64,000 nt of DNA from Xestospongia muta. Its lineage: Eukaryota > Porifera > Demospongiae > Haplosclerida > Petrosiidae. This document shows, piece by piece, positions 11,001 through 21,741 of this stretch. The translations under genes were made by a program, and so were the position numbers. Numbering within the stretch: position 1 is the stretch's first letter; every line of letters starts with the position of its first letter. The stretch spans positions 19,263,745 to 19,327,744 of the forward strand of contig OY848917.1 in the NCBI GenBank assembly GCA_963693285.1, given 5' to 3'. The notes under the pieces were generated by a model. It searched no databases. It saw nothing but the letters and a program-made list of their open reading frames with translations, and had not been told where the DNA came from.

Positions 11001-13223
11001 CAGAGCTAAAGCAGTAGTAGCATCATATGCATTTAATAACTTAGAATGAATAATAAGAGATAAATACTCCTCCATTGTCATATTAGCTGAGATATTTACT
11101 ACCACATTATAGAATATTTCACTCAGAACATCATCTACCTCCTGTAGATATTAAATGTCAATAAAGTAAATGAACAGATAGTGAACTAACAGTTTTCATA
11201 TTAATGTTAAAAGGAGAGGTATCCACAAATAATGTAGAGTTAATAGCTTCCAATATCTGTTCATCAGTACAGTTTGAGGTAGTGTCATTCCCTTCCAAGT
11301 ACCACCATTTAGTGTTATATATACCAGGTAGTATCCAAACATGATCAGCAGTAGTTAGCTTCAAATGGTATGCCTACAAATTATATTGAAGCATTCAAAA
11401 TCTATCAAAGTATATAACTTTGACATACAATACAGAATAGTCTTCTAGCTTGCATCTCTTCTATTATAGGCAAAAATATTCTGATGTCCAGGTTCTATAA
11501 AATATAGCTTTATCACAGAAACATACTCACACTCATTAATTACTTTAGCTTCTTCTAATAAAACACTTGGTGATGTTGTAAAGGATCCTAAAAAGTGAAT
11601 TGTCTCTGATTCATTAGTTCTCAATAATTTAGACAAATGCTCAGCAATCTGAAATATAATGTTAATACTAATAATAATAAGGAAAACTATTCATTATACA
11701 TATTGTGTTTTCAAAATAACAAATCAAGTTATCTTTAAACATTGTTTCTTACCAAAACTGACTTTTCATTATTAGATGATAGTACAGCCACCTTTTTCCA
11801 CCCAAAGTGTCTTAGTAGTTGTCTTCTCATTTTATTTATAAAATAATCAGTAGGTACTGTAGCATAGAAATAAGGATATCTACTAGTGTCTTCAAGTGAT
11901 GGATCAGTCACTGAATATGATATCTAATGTGGGAATCATTCTTCATATTAAGATCAATCCAAAGTACCTGTAAAGTGTTTAGATATTCACCAAAGATATG
12001 AACAATGGGCTTTACAACATTTCCATCATAAGGACCTATTACTCCATGAATGGGATAATTATCATATATTTGTTTAGTTATACGAAATGTCTCAACTATG
12101 TCCTAGATAAGTAAAAGAAATATTATATATATTGTAATTAATTCAGTCATTACTTTGCTAAGCATTGCTACAAAATGAAGTCTACATTATTGTGGTCACT
12201 TTATGTATATCAAATGTCGACTATTTTATAGGAAAATTTATGAATATGATGGAATGTAGGAATATCAGTTATGATAATACTACCCTTAATCGACATGAAA
12301 TATCAGAACTAAGTTCTAGATAAAAAATATTATATATACTGTAATTAATTCAATTAATACTTTGTTAAATGTTAATTGTCTACATTTTTGTAGTCATTTT
12401 GTTTACATGTACACAAAGTGACCACAAAAATGTATATCAGATGTTAACTACATTAGCTAATTAATAAAGTATGGATGCAGGAATGTGATTTATGATGACA
12501 CCACCCTTAAAAGGCATGAACAAATACAAACAAACAATCTTCTTCATTAATTTAGACTTGACAATAGAAACATTTGCTATGAATATAAATATATATTATA
12601 CTGATAGTATGCTATAATCAGATATATTGTAATTCTTATATTACTATATTATCATGTTATGTACTAAAATAAAGCTTAGCAATAGACAATTGTAATGTTT
12701 ACTAAAACAACACTACAAGAAACTATATAGAATTATATAATCCTTATTTCCTGTTTAGTATTTCAATTAGTTTTGTAATATTGTTATGAACACATTATCA
12801 TAATACAACAATGTATTGAAATATATACTATATTAATGAACCAGAACAACTATATCAAATAGTATGACAGAGGTCATATGCCACATTACATCTTATAGAT
12901 TGCATGGACACTGTATTCAATGTCTGTGCAGAGCTTTTAAGTATCTTAAAAATGTTAACCTCATTAGAAAATACAGGCAATAGTTTCAGTTTAAAACAGC
13001 TCAATATGTTAGGATCCTGGTTGATCTTGTCTATAGCTAACTCTACTGCACTCAGTGTTAACATATCACACTCATTGAGATCTCTGTTTGAGTCTGGAGA
13101 ACAAGGAAAGAATCCAAGAAAATAAAGAGGATGTTTGAGAGCTTCTGAAGTACAATTGTGAAGTTTATATCCATCACAGAACATTGTAACAAATGCTAGA
13201 ACAGATAACAAACGTACAACCAT
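8085..13223 (-). CDS. GABA-B-like class C GPCR, copy 2 (complete, 16 exons)
   Basis: Predicted 835-residue receptor at the cell surface. Exons, from the start: 12960-13223, 11968-12102, 11753-11923, 11544-11648, 11429-11494, 11191-11373, 10851-11141, 10657-10726, 10497-10613, 10280-10436, 10078-10222, 9846-9953, 9582-9719, 8669-9013, 8225-8356 and 8085-8165. All junctions are GT..AG and phases agree. Layout: signal peptide about 1-18; Venus-flytrap domain about 30-450 (TDPSLEDTSRYPYF, GWKKVAVL, HVWILPG, YDATTALAL); seven membrane helices about 485-510, 527-552, 569-590, 608-630, 670-693, 708-730 and 738-761; the conserved extracellular CE after helix 2; YLPK after helix 7, like the FVPK of GABA-B receptors; heptad-like coiled coil about 780-809; stop TAA at 8085-8087. 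The coiled coil suggests dimerisation as in GABA-B receptors. GABA binding is not established: I could not place all ligand residues. Several introns are only 43-60 nt. Confidence 0.88.
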
Positions 13224-14117
13224 TTTAATCTATTAACAACTATATAGTCATATCGTAATTGACATGAAATCATTAACAAGCAGTCGCACCTTATCAATAT
13301 CCCCTTTAGCAAGGAAGTAAGTCTTCCGCTTTAATTTACAGCATTTTAAATACAAAGCAACAATAAAATATCATACATTTATGAACAGCGTCTATTGTAA
13401 GTGGAATAAATAGTGCTATAATTTATTTTGTTATTTATTAGAAAATATAATTAAAGTAGCAATAAATGAAACATCATAATTATAAGATAAGATAAATCTA
13501 AAACACACAATTAAAATCTATGCCAGCGTTACATTTAATTTTATAAAGTACTTAAAATAAAACATACAAAGGGAATACCTCATTTATGTCATAAATTTCT
13601 TCATAAATGTAGTTTTAAATTTAACAGCCTTCGATATTTGGAGTTATTAAGGAAGATAGAAAGAATGAAACAATATCATATCATCCCTACAAAGACAATA
13701 GTACTCATTATACAGGTATATATGTGTTTAATATAAATAACTCTAAGAATAAATAAGACTCTAAATTATAATCACTCCATTAATTAAATTAGCAATGTTT
13801 TGTTTACTATAAATGTTGTTATTTATACTATAAGTATATAATAAATAGAATACATCTGCTATTTCCTTTACTTTAATCATTGCTACTTGCATAATTTGCT
13901 TTTAACATATAAAGTCTTTGATCAGTATACTGATAGTTAATATAATTAGTTAACTTACTAATCTCAATATTGTGTAGTTCAATATACTCTATACATTATT
14001 AGTTAGATAAACTAGTATAGAAATATCAACAAAGCCATTTATAAAATAACAATGTTTGCTATTCAATTTTAATATTTCCATTAAAATTATTATTGTTGAA
14101 TCATCAATTGTTAGGAG
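13224..14117. other. Divergent intergenic region between receptor copy 2 and transporter pseudogene
   Basis: About 900 bp of AT-rich DNA between two outward-facing starts. The last 180 bp match the 5' flanks of the intact transporters, including AATCATCAATTGTTAGGAG right before the ATG. At 13938-13942 it keeps an AATTAG site that is occupied by a GTGACC-family MITE in the other units. It may have been a shared promoter; no promoter element is identified. Confidence 0.5.
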
Positions 14118-14760
14118 ATGAAGAACTATCATACATTGGTATATTGTGTGCCTACCTTTGTCACATGTCATTTTAGAAATTGGACAGTGTATGATGAAGG
14201 AGTTTTTCGTAGTGACGTATTATTGTCAGGTATGACCGTATCTGTAGTATTAATAACTAACTATCTCTTTAAACATTGGCTTGATACTACTCCAAACATT
14301 GTCAATCCAGTCAAGCTCATTGGTCAAGTATTAAATTATGCCAGAAAAAACAAATATCCAAAAAATCGTAGTGCTTTAACGTAGTGGGAGGAAGACTATC
14401 GTTTAGACTTAGGTAAAGAAAAATATGGTGGTCCTTTCTCAGTGGAGCAGGTAGAGGATGTTAAAACAGTTTTAAGGTTAATTCCATTATTAATCTTTAT
14501 AGTGGGTCTTTTTTGTGCAAGAGAATTAGCAATGAATTGTTATTCAATCCTAAACAAAACACTTGTTTATGCATTTATTATTCCAACATCATTAGAGTTC
14601 ACAATAGCTCAGTGTCCACATGAGATGAGAGGATTTTTGGTTGGACTGTGGTATGCAGTAACTGGATTTGGTGATTTTATTAATGTTAGTGGAAAGTATC
14701 TGTTTAGTTGTCAAGGAGAAAGACACTGTCAGAGTCTTTACACTTGAAAGATTAGGTGAT
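14118..14760 (+). pseudogene. POT/SLC15-like transporter pseudogene
   Basis: Decayed relative of the 510-residue transporters at 21742 and 28319. The start ATGAAGA is kept, but about 450 bp (codons 3 to about 153) are deleted, joining it to the IIHWYIVC region. A 1-nt deletion at about 14218 (GACGTATTATTG against GACGTATATATTG) shifts the frame; the YWEED Tyr codon is a TAG at 14382-14384; six bases are missing just after; and a further deletion of about 88 codons joins LNK to VYAF. Sequence after the LEFTIAQCPHEMRG motif is kept up to a TGA at about 14745. The bits between lesions are still close to the intact copies, so loss is recent or gene conversion has occurred. Confidence 0.88.
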
Positions 14761-14936
14761 GAAATAGATAAAATCTGATAGGAGAGAGCTAGAACTTGAC
14801 AAAATAGAAAAGTAAAATAAGTCTCTATAAGAATTTGTGTTTACTCTCATTAGATGCAGTTTGTGCTCACTTCTAGTGCTTTGGTATCCAAACTGTTCAT
14901 TTGTAATGTACCACAAGGGCAAATACATAGGTACTC

Positions 14937-14975
<39 letters not shown>

Positions 14976-15479
14976 CAATTTGACCAATCTTCCTTGATAT
15001 CCTAAACTAAATTTACACTCTTGTTCGCTAAATATACAGGCAACGTTCTTGTTTTGTGAGTAAACTCAGTAAAATAATTCTGACAACATGAAGTTACAAA
15101 GCAATTTACAATACAATGTTGATAGAAACATTCAAAACTTGTCTTATTATTTTTTCAGTTATCTTTGTATCTATGCCTACTTAACATGGAAAGTCTTTAA
15201 CTTTCAGGATATCAATGTTCACAGATGACTGCATAAAGCATGCTATCAATTAGTTTCATAACATTGCTATATATAAAGGAATACAATTACATTATATATA
15301 ATACTATTACAATGAAAACAACAAAGTTATGGTGCCAAATAGACTACTATAATATCTACTATGAATGTGCTTATTGGCCCTCTTATATGTAAAGTAGTTT
15401 AGTTATATAATAAAACAATTGATCAATGTAATGAGTCCAATGACCTGTGAGTTATAAAAATGTCAGATCAATATCATTT
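14761..15479. other. Intergenic region with TA microsatellite
   Basis: Contains a pure (TA)n tract at 14940-14971. The rest, from about 14975, is the 3' flank shared with 7560-8084. No gene seen. The two gene ends here converge. Confidence 0.6.
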
Positions 15480-18400
15480 TTAAACTGTAGATTTATGAAT
15501 ATTATCAATCTTGGATAAGATACTCTCTTTAGTCATTTTATCAGATAAAGTAGCTTCAATCTGTATAAATGTATGAATAATAAATAATAATTAATTTTCA
15601 GTACTAATAAACATAATACCTTTTTCAATGAGGACTTTAACTGCTCAATTTCTTCATATTTCTGTATCAATATGCTGTGTCTTTGCTTAGATAATGATTG
15701 AGTACTTTCTTTGAGTTTGGTCTGTCTCTTATCAATTAGAACAGCAACAAACTATATAAGTGACACATTTATCTTAAAGTAAACTATTATTAAGTAGATT
15801 AATTCACTGTAAAAATAAATAGTTACTTTAACCACCTAACTCATTGCCAGTTCACATCAGTGGATTATGAGGGAATCCAAAGTAATCATTACACTATATA
15901 ATTTATTGTTTTGTAATAGTATAACATGCCAACAAATTGTACAGTGAATTCTAGATTTCATAGTAATCCACACATGTAATAAGTTACAACTTGGTTCTTA
16001 AAATAACTTTACAGTGATACTATATCATATATATCAACATTTACTCACCTTTGGCAAGTAAAAAACTGCTAAAACAAATATAACAATAATAGCAATTATA
16101 CTAACAATTTTCTTAGTAATAGTCTCATCTTTAACTGTAGTAGTATAACTATTTATCATAAAATTGCATGTCACAACTAGTGAGGCAACAAATGAAATGA
16201 ATCCCATTATTAGAGAAGCTATTTCTCCTTCCTTTCTGAAATAGGTTATAATCTTTGAGTTTTGAAATGTCATTAACAGGAGAGCAATGAATAAAATTAT
16301 ACGATAGATAGCTGCTGCTATAATCCAGTATAAAGGGTACATCCATTTACAAGATGTCGCTTCAACGAATGTTTTTGTTGAACTAGAGAGTTGCTGCAAT
16401 GAAAAATATAACATTATGTAACAGAAATGGATAATACAAAGTCTTTATAATGATTAAAAAGGTATAAACAAGGTAGAGTAGCTTAACTATACCTATAAAA
16501 TAATATTAATACAAAGTCAATGAAATGTTAATTGTGATGTCCATCAGCAGTTAAAGCATGACGTTTAATTTTAGTTGTTACACTTTTTCGTCAAACAAGA
16601 ATAAAATAAAAAAAGAAAAACTTAGTTGTGTCCTTATGTTCTGATATACTTTGCATGCTAGGCACTCAAAGTTCAAAAAAACATAATACTTTCATACATT
16701 TTATGTTGTATATAATAGAAAACGTACCATATTTGGACATTCAAATGGCAGTTTTATAGTAACCAAAGTAAATTGATCGATCACTGTTTGTGTGACAAGA
16801 ACAACAATAACTGGAAACAAGAGAAGGACTATCCAAATTAAGAGTATCCAATCAGACAAATAGTTCTATAGTAAAATAGTTAATGGTTATAAATATAATA
16901 TTCTGATGTGAGCAGAGTTACATATAGAAAGAGAAGGCTTCTATTGGAACTACTACATTGTACAAAGTATTATCAAACACCAGTAACTCACTCTCTTTTT
17001 AAGTTTAGGATTATGAAATATATAGTAAATTCGCCATGTCTTTACAACAAAAGTGATAAATAATACAGTCATTGAAATTTGAAGCAACCAAAAGGATATC
17101 TAAAGAGGTAATGTTATTGATTAGATATGCATATAAACAAAAAATATACAAGTAACCAATTTAAAACAATTCTATGTAACATAAAATATACTACCTTATG
17201 ATCTTACCACTTAATAGATAATATTGCATTCTATATATATTATAAATAGGTCTTGTTACTATACTAACCTCACAAAGTGAAGGAAAGATGTCTGTATAAT
17301 ATTTCTTTTTTCCAAGATAGCCTATAGTAATCTCAATCAATCCTGCAACACACAAACAGCAACATACAAGATTGAATACTATATTAAATTTAACAGAAGA
17401 AGCTTTAAAATGTCTAAATAATAGAAACAGAAATAGATAATTGTATTACTAGTAGTATCATAACACTCACTTGTTATTTCTCATGTAATATGTTACTGGC
17501 AACAAACTTAGACTTATTACAATAGTGACAAAGAACAAGACAGTAAATATAATCAGAAACGTCACATAACTTGTGCTGATAAATGTACAAATATAGACTT
17601 CCTCTCCATCAGTAGGTTGATATCCACCTATAACATTATGTACAAATTAGCTAAACTTTTTACTACAGCAGAGGGTTAATTTTTAACCTTTCCATGATAC
17701 ATTGCAGTTATATATAGTCTTTCCAATACTGTTATGAGAAAAAGATATATTGATCTCTCCACTTCCATTGGTAGTCAACCTTCCTAAACCACACTCTTCA
17801 ATCCCTAAGATATAATGAATATGGTATAATGAGTAGTATTGATTTACCAATCCACTGAGTAAGTGAACCAAATCCATACTCATTTCTACTAAAAGAATGC
17901 TCCAACATATATTGACCCTAAACACAACAAAATAAAATAACAATACAAAACAATAGATATGTGTATATGACTGTATGTGTGTGTTAGTTCTTCATGGAAT
18001 GTTATACACATAGTATTTATCAAATTCAGATTTTTACTTACAGCAAGTCCATTATAAGGACTAACTGAATTCTCTAGACTATCTTGAAGAATTTGACCAA
18101 GACGTGGATGATACTGTGGATTATCAATAACTGAGAAGATGTCATTATTCAAAAATTCATTCTCAATTTTAGTAAGACTAGCATTCCATGTCAGAGCTAA
18201 AGCAGTAGTAGCATCATATGCATTTAATAACTTAGAATGAATAATAAGAGATGAATACTCCTCCATTGTCATATTAGCTGAGATATTTAGTACCACATTA
18301 TAGAATATTTCACTCAGAACATCATCTACCTCCTGTAGATATTAAATGTCAATAAAGTAAATGAACAGATAGTGAACTAACAGTTTTCATATTAATGTTA

Positions 18401-20194
18401 AAAGGACAGTTACCCACAAATAGTGTAGAGTTAATAGCTTGCAATATCTGTTCATTAGTACAGTTTGAGGTAGTGTCATTCCCTTCCAAGTACCACCATT
18501 TAGTGTTATATATACCAGGTAGTATCCAAACATGATCAGCAGTAGTTAGCTTCAGATGGTATGCCTGCAAATTATATTAAAGCATTTAAAATCTATCAAA
18601 GTATATAACTTTGACATACAATACAGAATAGTCCTCTAGCTTGCATGTCTTCAATTATAGGCAAAAATATTCTGATGTCCAAGTGCTATGAAATATAGCT
18701 TTATGACAGAAACATACTCACACTCATTAATTACTTTAGCTTCTTCTAATAAAACACCTGGTGATGTTGTAAAGGATCGTAAAAAGGGAACTGTCTCTGA
18801 TTCATTAGTTCTCAATAAATTAGACAAATGCTCAGCAATCTGAAATTATAATGTTAATACTAAGAATAATAAGGAAAACTATCTATTATACACATTGTGG
18901 TTTTAAAACATCTTTTAACATTGTTTCTTACCAAAACTGATTTTTCATTATTAGATGATAGTATAGCCACCTTTTTCCACTCAAAGTGTCTTAGTAGTTG
19001 TCTTCTCATTTTATTAATAAAATAATCAGTAGGTACTGTAGCATAGAAGTAAGGATATCTACTAGTGTCCTCAAGTGATGGATCTGTCACTGAATATGAT
19101 ATCTAATGTGGGAATCATTCTTCATATTAAGATCAATCCAAAGTACCTGTAAAGTGTTTAGATATTCACCAAAGATATGAACAATGAGCTTTACAACATT
19201 TCCATCATAAGGACCTATTACTCCATGAATGGGATAATTATCATATATTTGTTTAGTTATACGAAATGTCTCAACTATATCCTAGATAAATAAACAAATA
19301 TTATATATATTGTAATCAATGCAGTCAATACTTTGCTAAGTATTACTACTAAGTGAAGTCTATATTATGCATATCAGATATCAACTATATGAAAGGAATA
19401 GAGGAGTTATGATAACATACCTTTAAAAGGAATGAGTGCATGTAATCTTATAATGTAAAATATGTGACCTGATTTGCAAAAAGGGACCATTTCTCTCAAA
19501 CCATTAAAATAGTTGCCTATATGTAAGCAATTCTTTATTAAAATACTTACAGAATTTGCATTTCAAGTTATCTATTGTTTTTAAACTGAGATAAAATTTA
19601 TTAAGCACCCATTGAATATGTATAGTTGTGTTAAGAACAAATACATGTTTTTGAGATGTTTTAGCAGAAGAGATCTCTTTTTGCAAATCAGCTCACATTT
19701 ATATAACTATGGAAAGTAGAAATCTTTTTAAAATTTAGGTTTGACAATAAAAGATAAGTCCACATATATAAATACTTATGTTACACCAGTAATATTTTAT
19801 CATCATGCATAAATAGAACATATTGTAAGGTTTGGCATTTAGTGTCTGTGCAGAGCATTTAAGAATCATTTATTCTTAACACAAGAATGTTAACCTCATT
19901 GGCAAATACAGGCAATAGCTCCAGTTTAAAACAGCTCAGTATGTTAGGATCCTGGTTGATCTTCTTTATAGATAACTCCACTGCACTCAGTGTAAGCATA
20001 TCACACTCATTGAGATCTCTGTTTGAGTCAGGAGAACAAGGAAAGAATCCAAGGAAATAAAGAGGATATTTGACATCTTCTGAAGTACAGTTGTCAAGTT
20101 TATATCCATCACAGAACATCATAATAAATGATACAACTGATAACAACCATTTTAATCTATTAACAACTATAGTCATATCGTATTTGACTTGCAA
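15480..20194 (-). CDS. GABA-B-like class C GPCR, copy 3 (complete, 16 exons)
   Basis: Second complete receptor. Exons: 19895-20194, 19147-19281, 18932-19102, 18735-18839, 18620-18685, 18382-18564, 18042-18332, 17848-17917, 17688-17804, 17471-17627, 17269-17413, 16992-17099, 16728-16865, 16049-16393, 15620-15751 and 15480-15560. Every exon after the first has the same length and phase as in copy 2, and all junctions are GT..AG. The first ATG (20194) gives 847 residues; the downstream ATG at 20176 gives 841 and matches the start used in copy 1, so I favour it. Domains are as in copy 2: signal peptide, Venus-flytrap ligand domain, seven helices, coiled coil. It differs from copy 2 in the last codon of exon 10 (split AA|A, Lys, against AT|A, Ile) and in VKLIV against VKPIV in exon 2. 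Intron 1 holds a GTGACC-family MITE. It faces the transporter at 21742 across a 1.5-kb spacer. Confidence 0.87.
19464..19696. mobile_element. GTGACC-family MITE in intron 1 of receptor copy 3
   Basis: 233 bp bounded by GTGACCTGATTTGCAAAAAG and its inverted partner CTTTTTGCAAATCAGCTCAC. No nested insertion. The 60-residue minus open frame inside it is accidental. Confidence 0.75.
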
Positions 20195-20484
20195 CTATTT
20201 TAATCGAATAACAACTAGTCACACTCATCAATATCCTCTTAACAAGGAAGTATAACTTCCTCTTTCACAACATTGAACTTGCACTTGAATATTCCCTTGA
20301 TAACTTCCAGCATCCTGCATGATGCTTGTGATATAAGCCATGCATGTATTATACTAAAATAGCTATATAACTAGCCATTCCCAAACTGTTCTTGGTCATG
20401 CAGAAATTTGAAGGATTATTACCTATCACTCACCAGCATCCCCTTCCAGCTCTACAAATCCAGTAGTAATATTATTTATAGCTA

Positions 20485-20727
20485 CATTGTAAAAATTGAT
20501 TTGTTGATTTAACCAATGTATTGTTATACAGGTTACATGTAGCAAACTTAGTATGATGTGAAAGTAAATATAACACTGTATTGATTATTAATGTACTACT
20601 GTTTATGTAGCTATTAGCATATTAGTAATAAAAACAATGTTTTGTTTACTTTTACATCATATTAATTTGCTACCTGCAACCTGTATAACAATACATTGGT
20701 TAAATCAACAAATCAACTTTTACAGTG
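20485..20727. mobile_element. Mariner-type MITE with identifiable empty site
   Basis: 243-bp palindrome with ends CATTGTAAAA / CACTGTAAAA and flanking TA (20483-20484, 20728-20729). The homologous spacer upstream of receptor copy 1 (about 2460-2470) reads ACTACTAGCTG without the element, giving a clean empty site with one TA. This supports Tc1/mariner-type transposition after the unit was duplicated. Confidence 0.85.
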
Positions 20728-21118
20728 TACTAGCTGTTCACGTTTCATGCTGATCATGAGCTACTTACCTTGATCTCTTCCTTGGTATAAGCATTTGGAG
20801 TAGCAACCATATATACAAACATGTCATTCCATGCCACATTTGGAACCTGGTTAGTCTTTACCTAGCCAAGCTTACTTGGACTTGCATATGGATCCTTCCT
20901 GAGGCCAAATTCAGTTATCTTATCAGTGCATCTTTGTTTGGATTCTGCTGACAAATAACTATAACAATTGTTATAGTTGTTTGTACTCGTTGCCTCGCAA
21001 GATGGTGGTTAGCAACGGTTGCCACGAGGCGAAGACGTAATTGCACGCTCTCCATTAACATTGCTATGTCAGCAGCTACAGTATAGTTATATAAGCTAAA
21101 AACTAAGTTAAATCATTT
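20728..21118. other. Intergenic spacer with the unoccupied MULE target
   Basis: Includes the single TATATACAA (20810-20818) that corresponds to the MULE insertion point upstream of copy 1. Sequence on both sides aligns with 2480-2553 and 6137-6442. No gene seen. Confidence 0.75.
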
Positions 21119-21582
21119 GCGACCTGATTTGCAAAAAAGGGAACATTTGTGACAAGATTTTTGAATAATCAACTGTTAAAACATATCAAAAAACAGTTTT
21201 GTATACACCATAAAATTTGATTTGTTGATTTAACCAATATTACTATTATACAGGTTACATGCAGCAAACTTAGTATGAAATTAAAAGTAAACATAAACTG
21301 TTTTCATTGCTGATGTACTACTGTTTATGTAGCTAGTGGTATATCAGCAATCAAAACAGTGTTACTTTCACATCATACTAAGTTGGCTACATGGAACCTG
21401 TATAACAATATATTGGTTAAATCAACAAATCAATTTTTACAGTGTACATACATTTGCTATATACACATAATCATTCTATATGTATGCAAAACTGTTTTTT
21501 GATATTTTTTAACAGTGGTTTTTTCCCAAATCAGGTCACAAATGTTTTGACAGAAGTGGTCCCTTTTTGGAAATCTGGTCAC
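21119..21582. mobile_element. GTGACC-family MITE with nested mariner-type MITE
   Basis: Same composite as at 6443-6923, in the corresponding position of this duplicated unit, so the nesting is older than the duplication. It ends 160 bp before the transporter start. Confidence 0.8.
21206..21444. mobile_element. Mariner-type MITE nested in the GTGACC-family element
   Basis: Flanked by TA at 21204-21205 and 21445-21446; right end inverted reads CACTGTAAAA. Same insertion point as 6541-6785. Confidence 0.8.
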
Positions 21583-21741
21583 AATTAGTCAACTTACTAA
21601 TCTCAATATTTTGTAGTTTAATATACTGTATACATTACTAGTTAGGTAAACTAGTATAGAAATATCAACAAAGTCATTTTCTTTAAAAAAACAATATTTG
21701 CTATTCCAAATTATTATTATTGAATCATCAATTGTTAGGAG

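Noticed and set aside
19504..19686. 60-residue minus ORF in receptor intron
   Set aside because: Falls inside a MITE.
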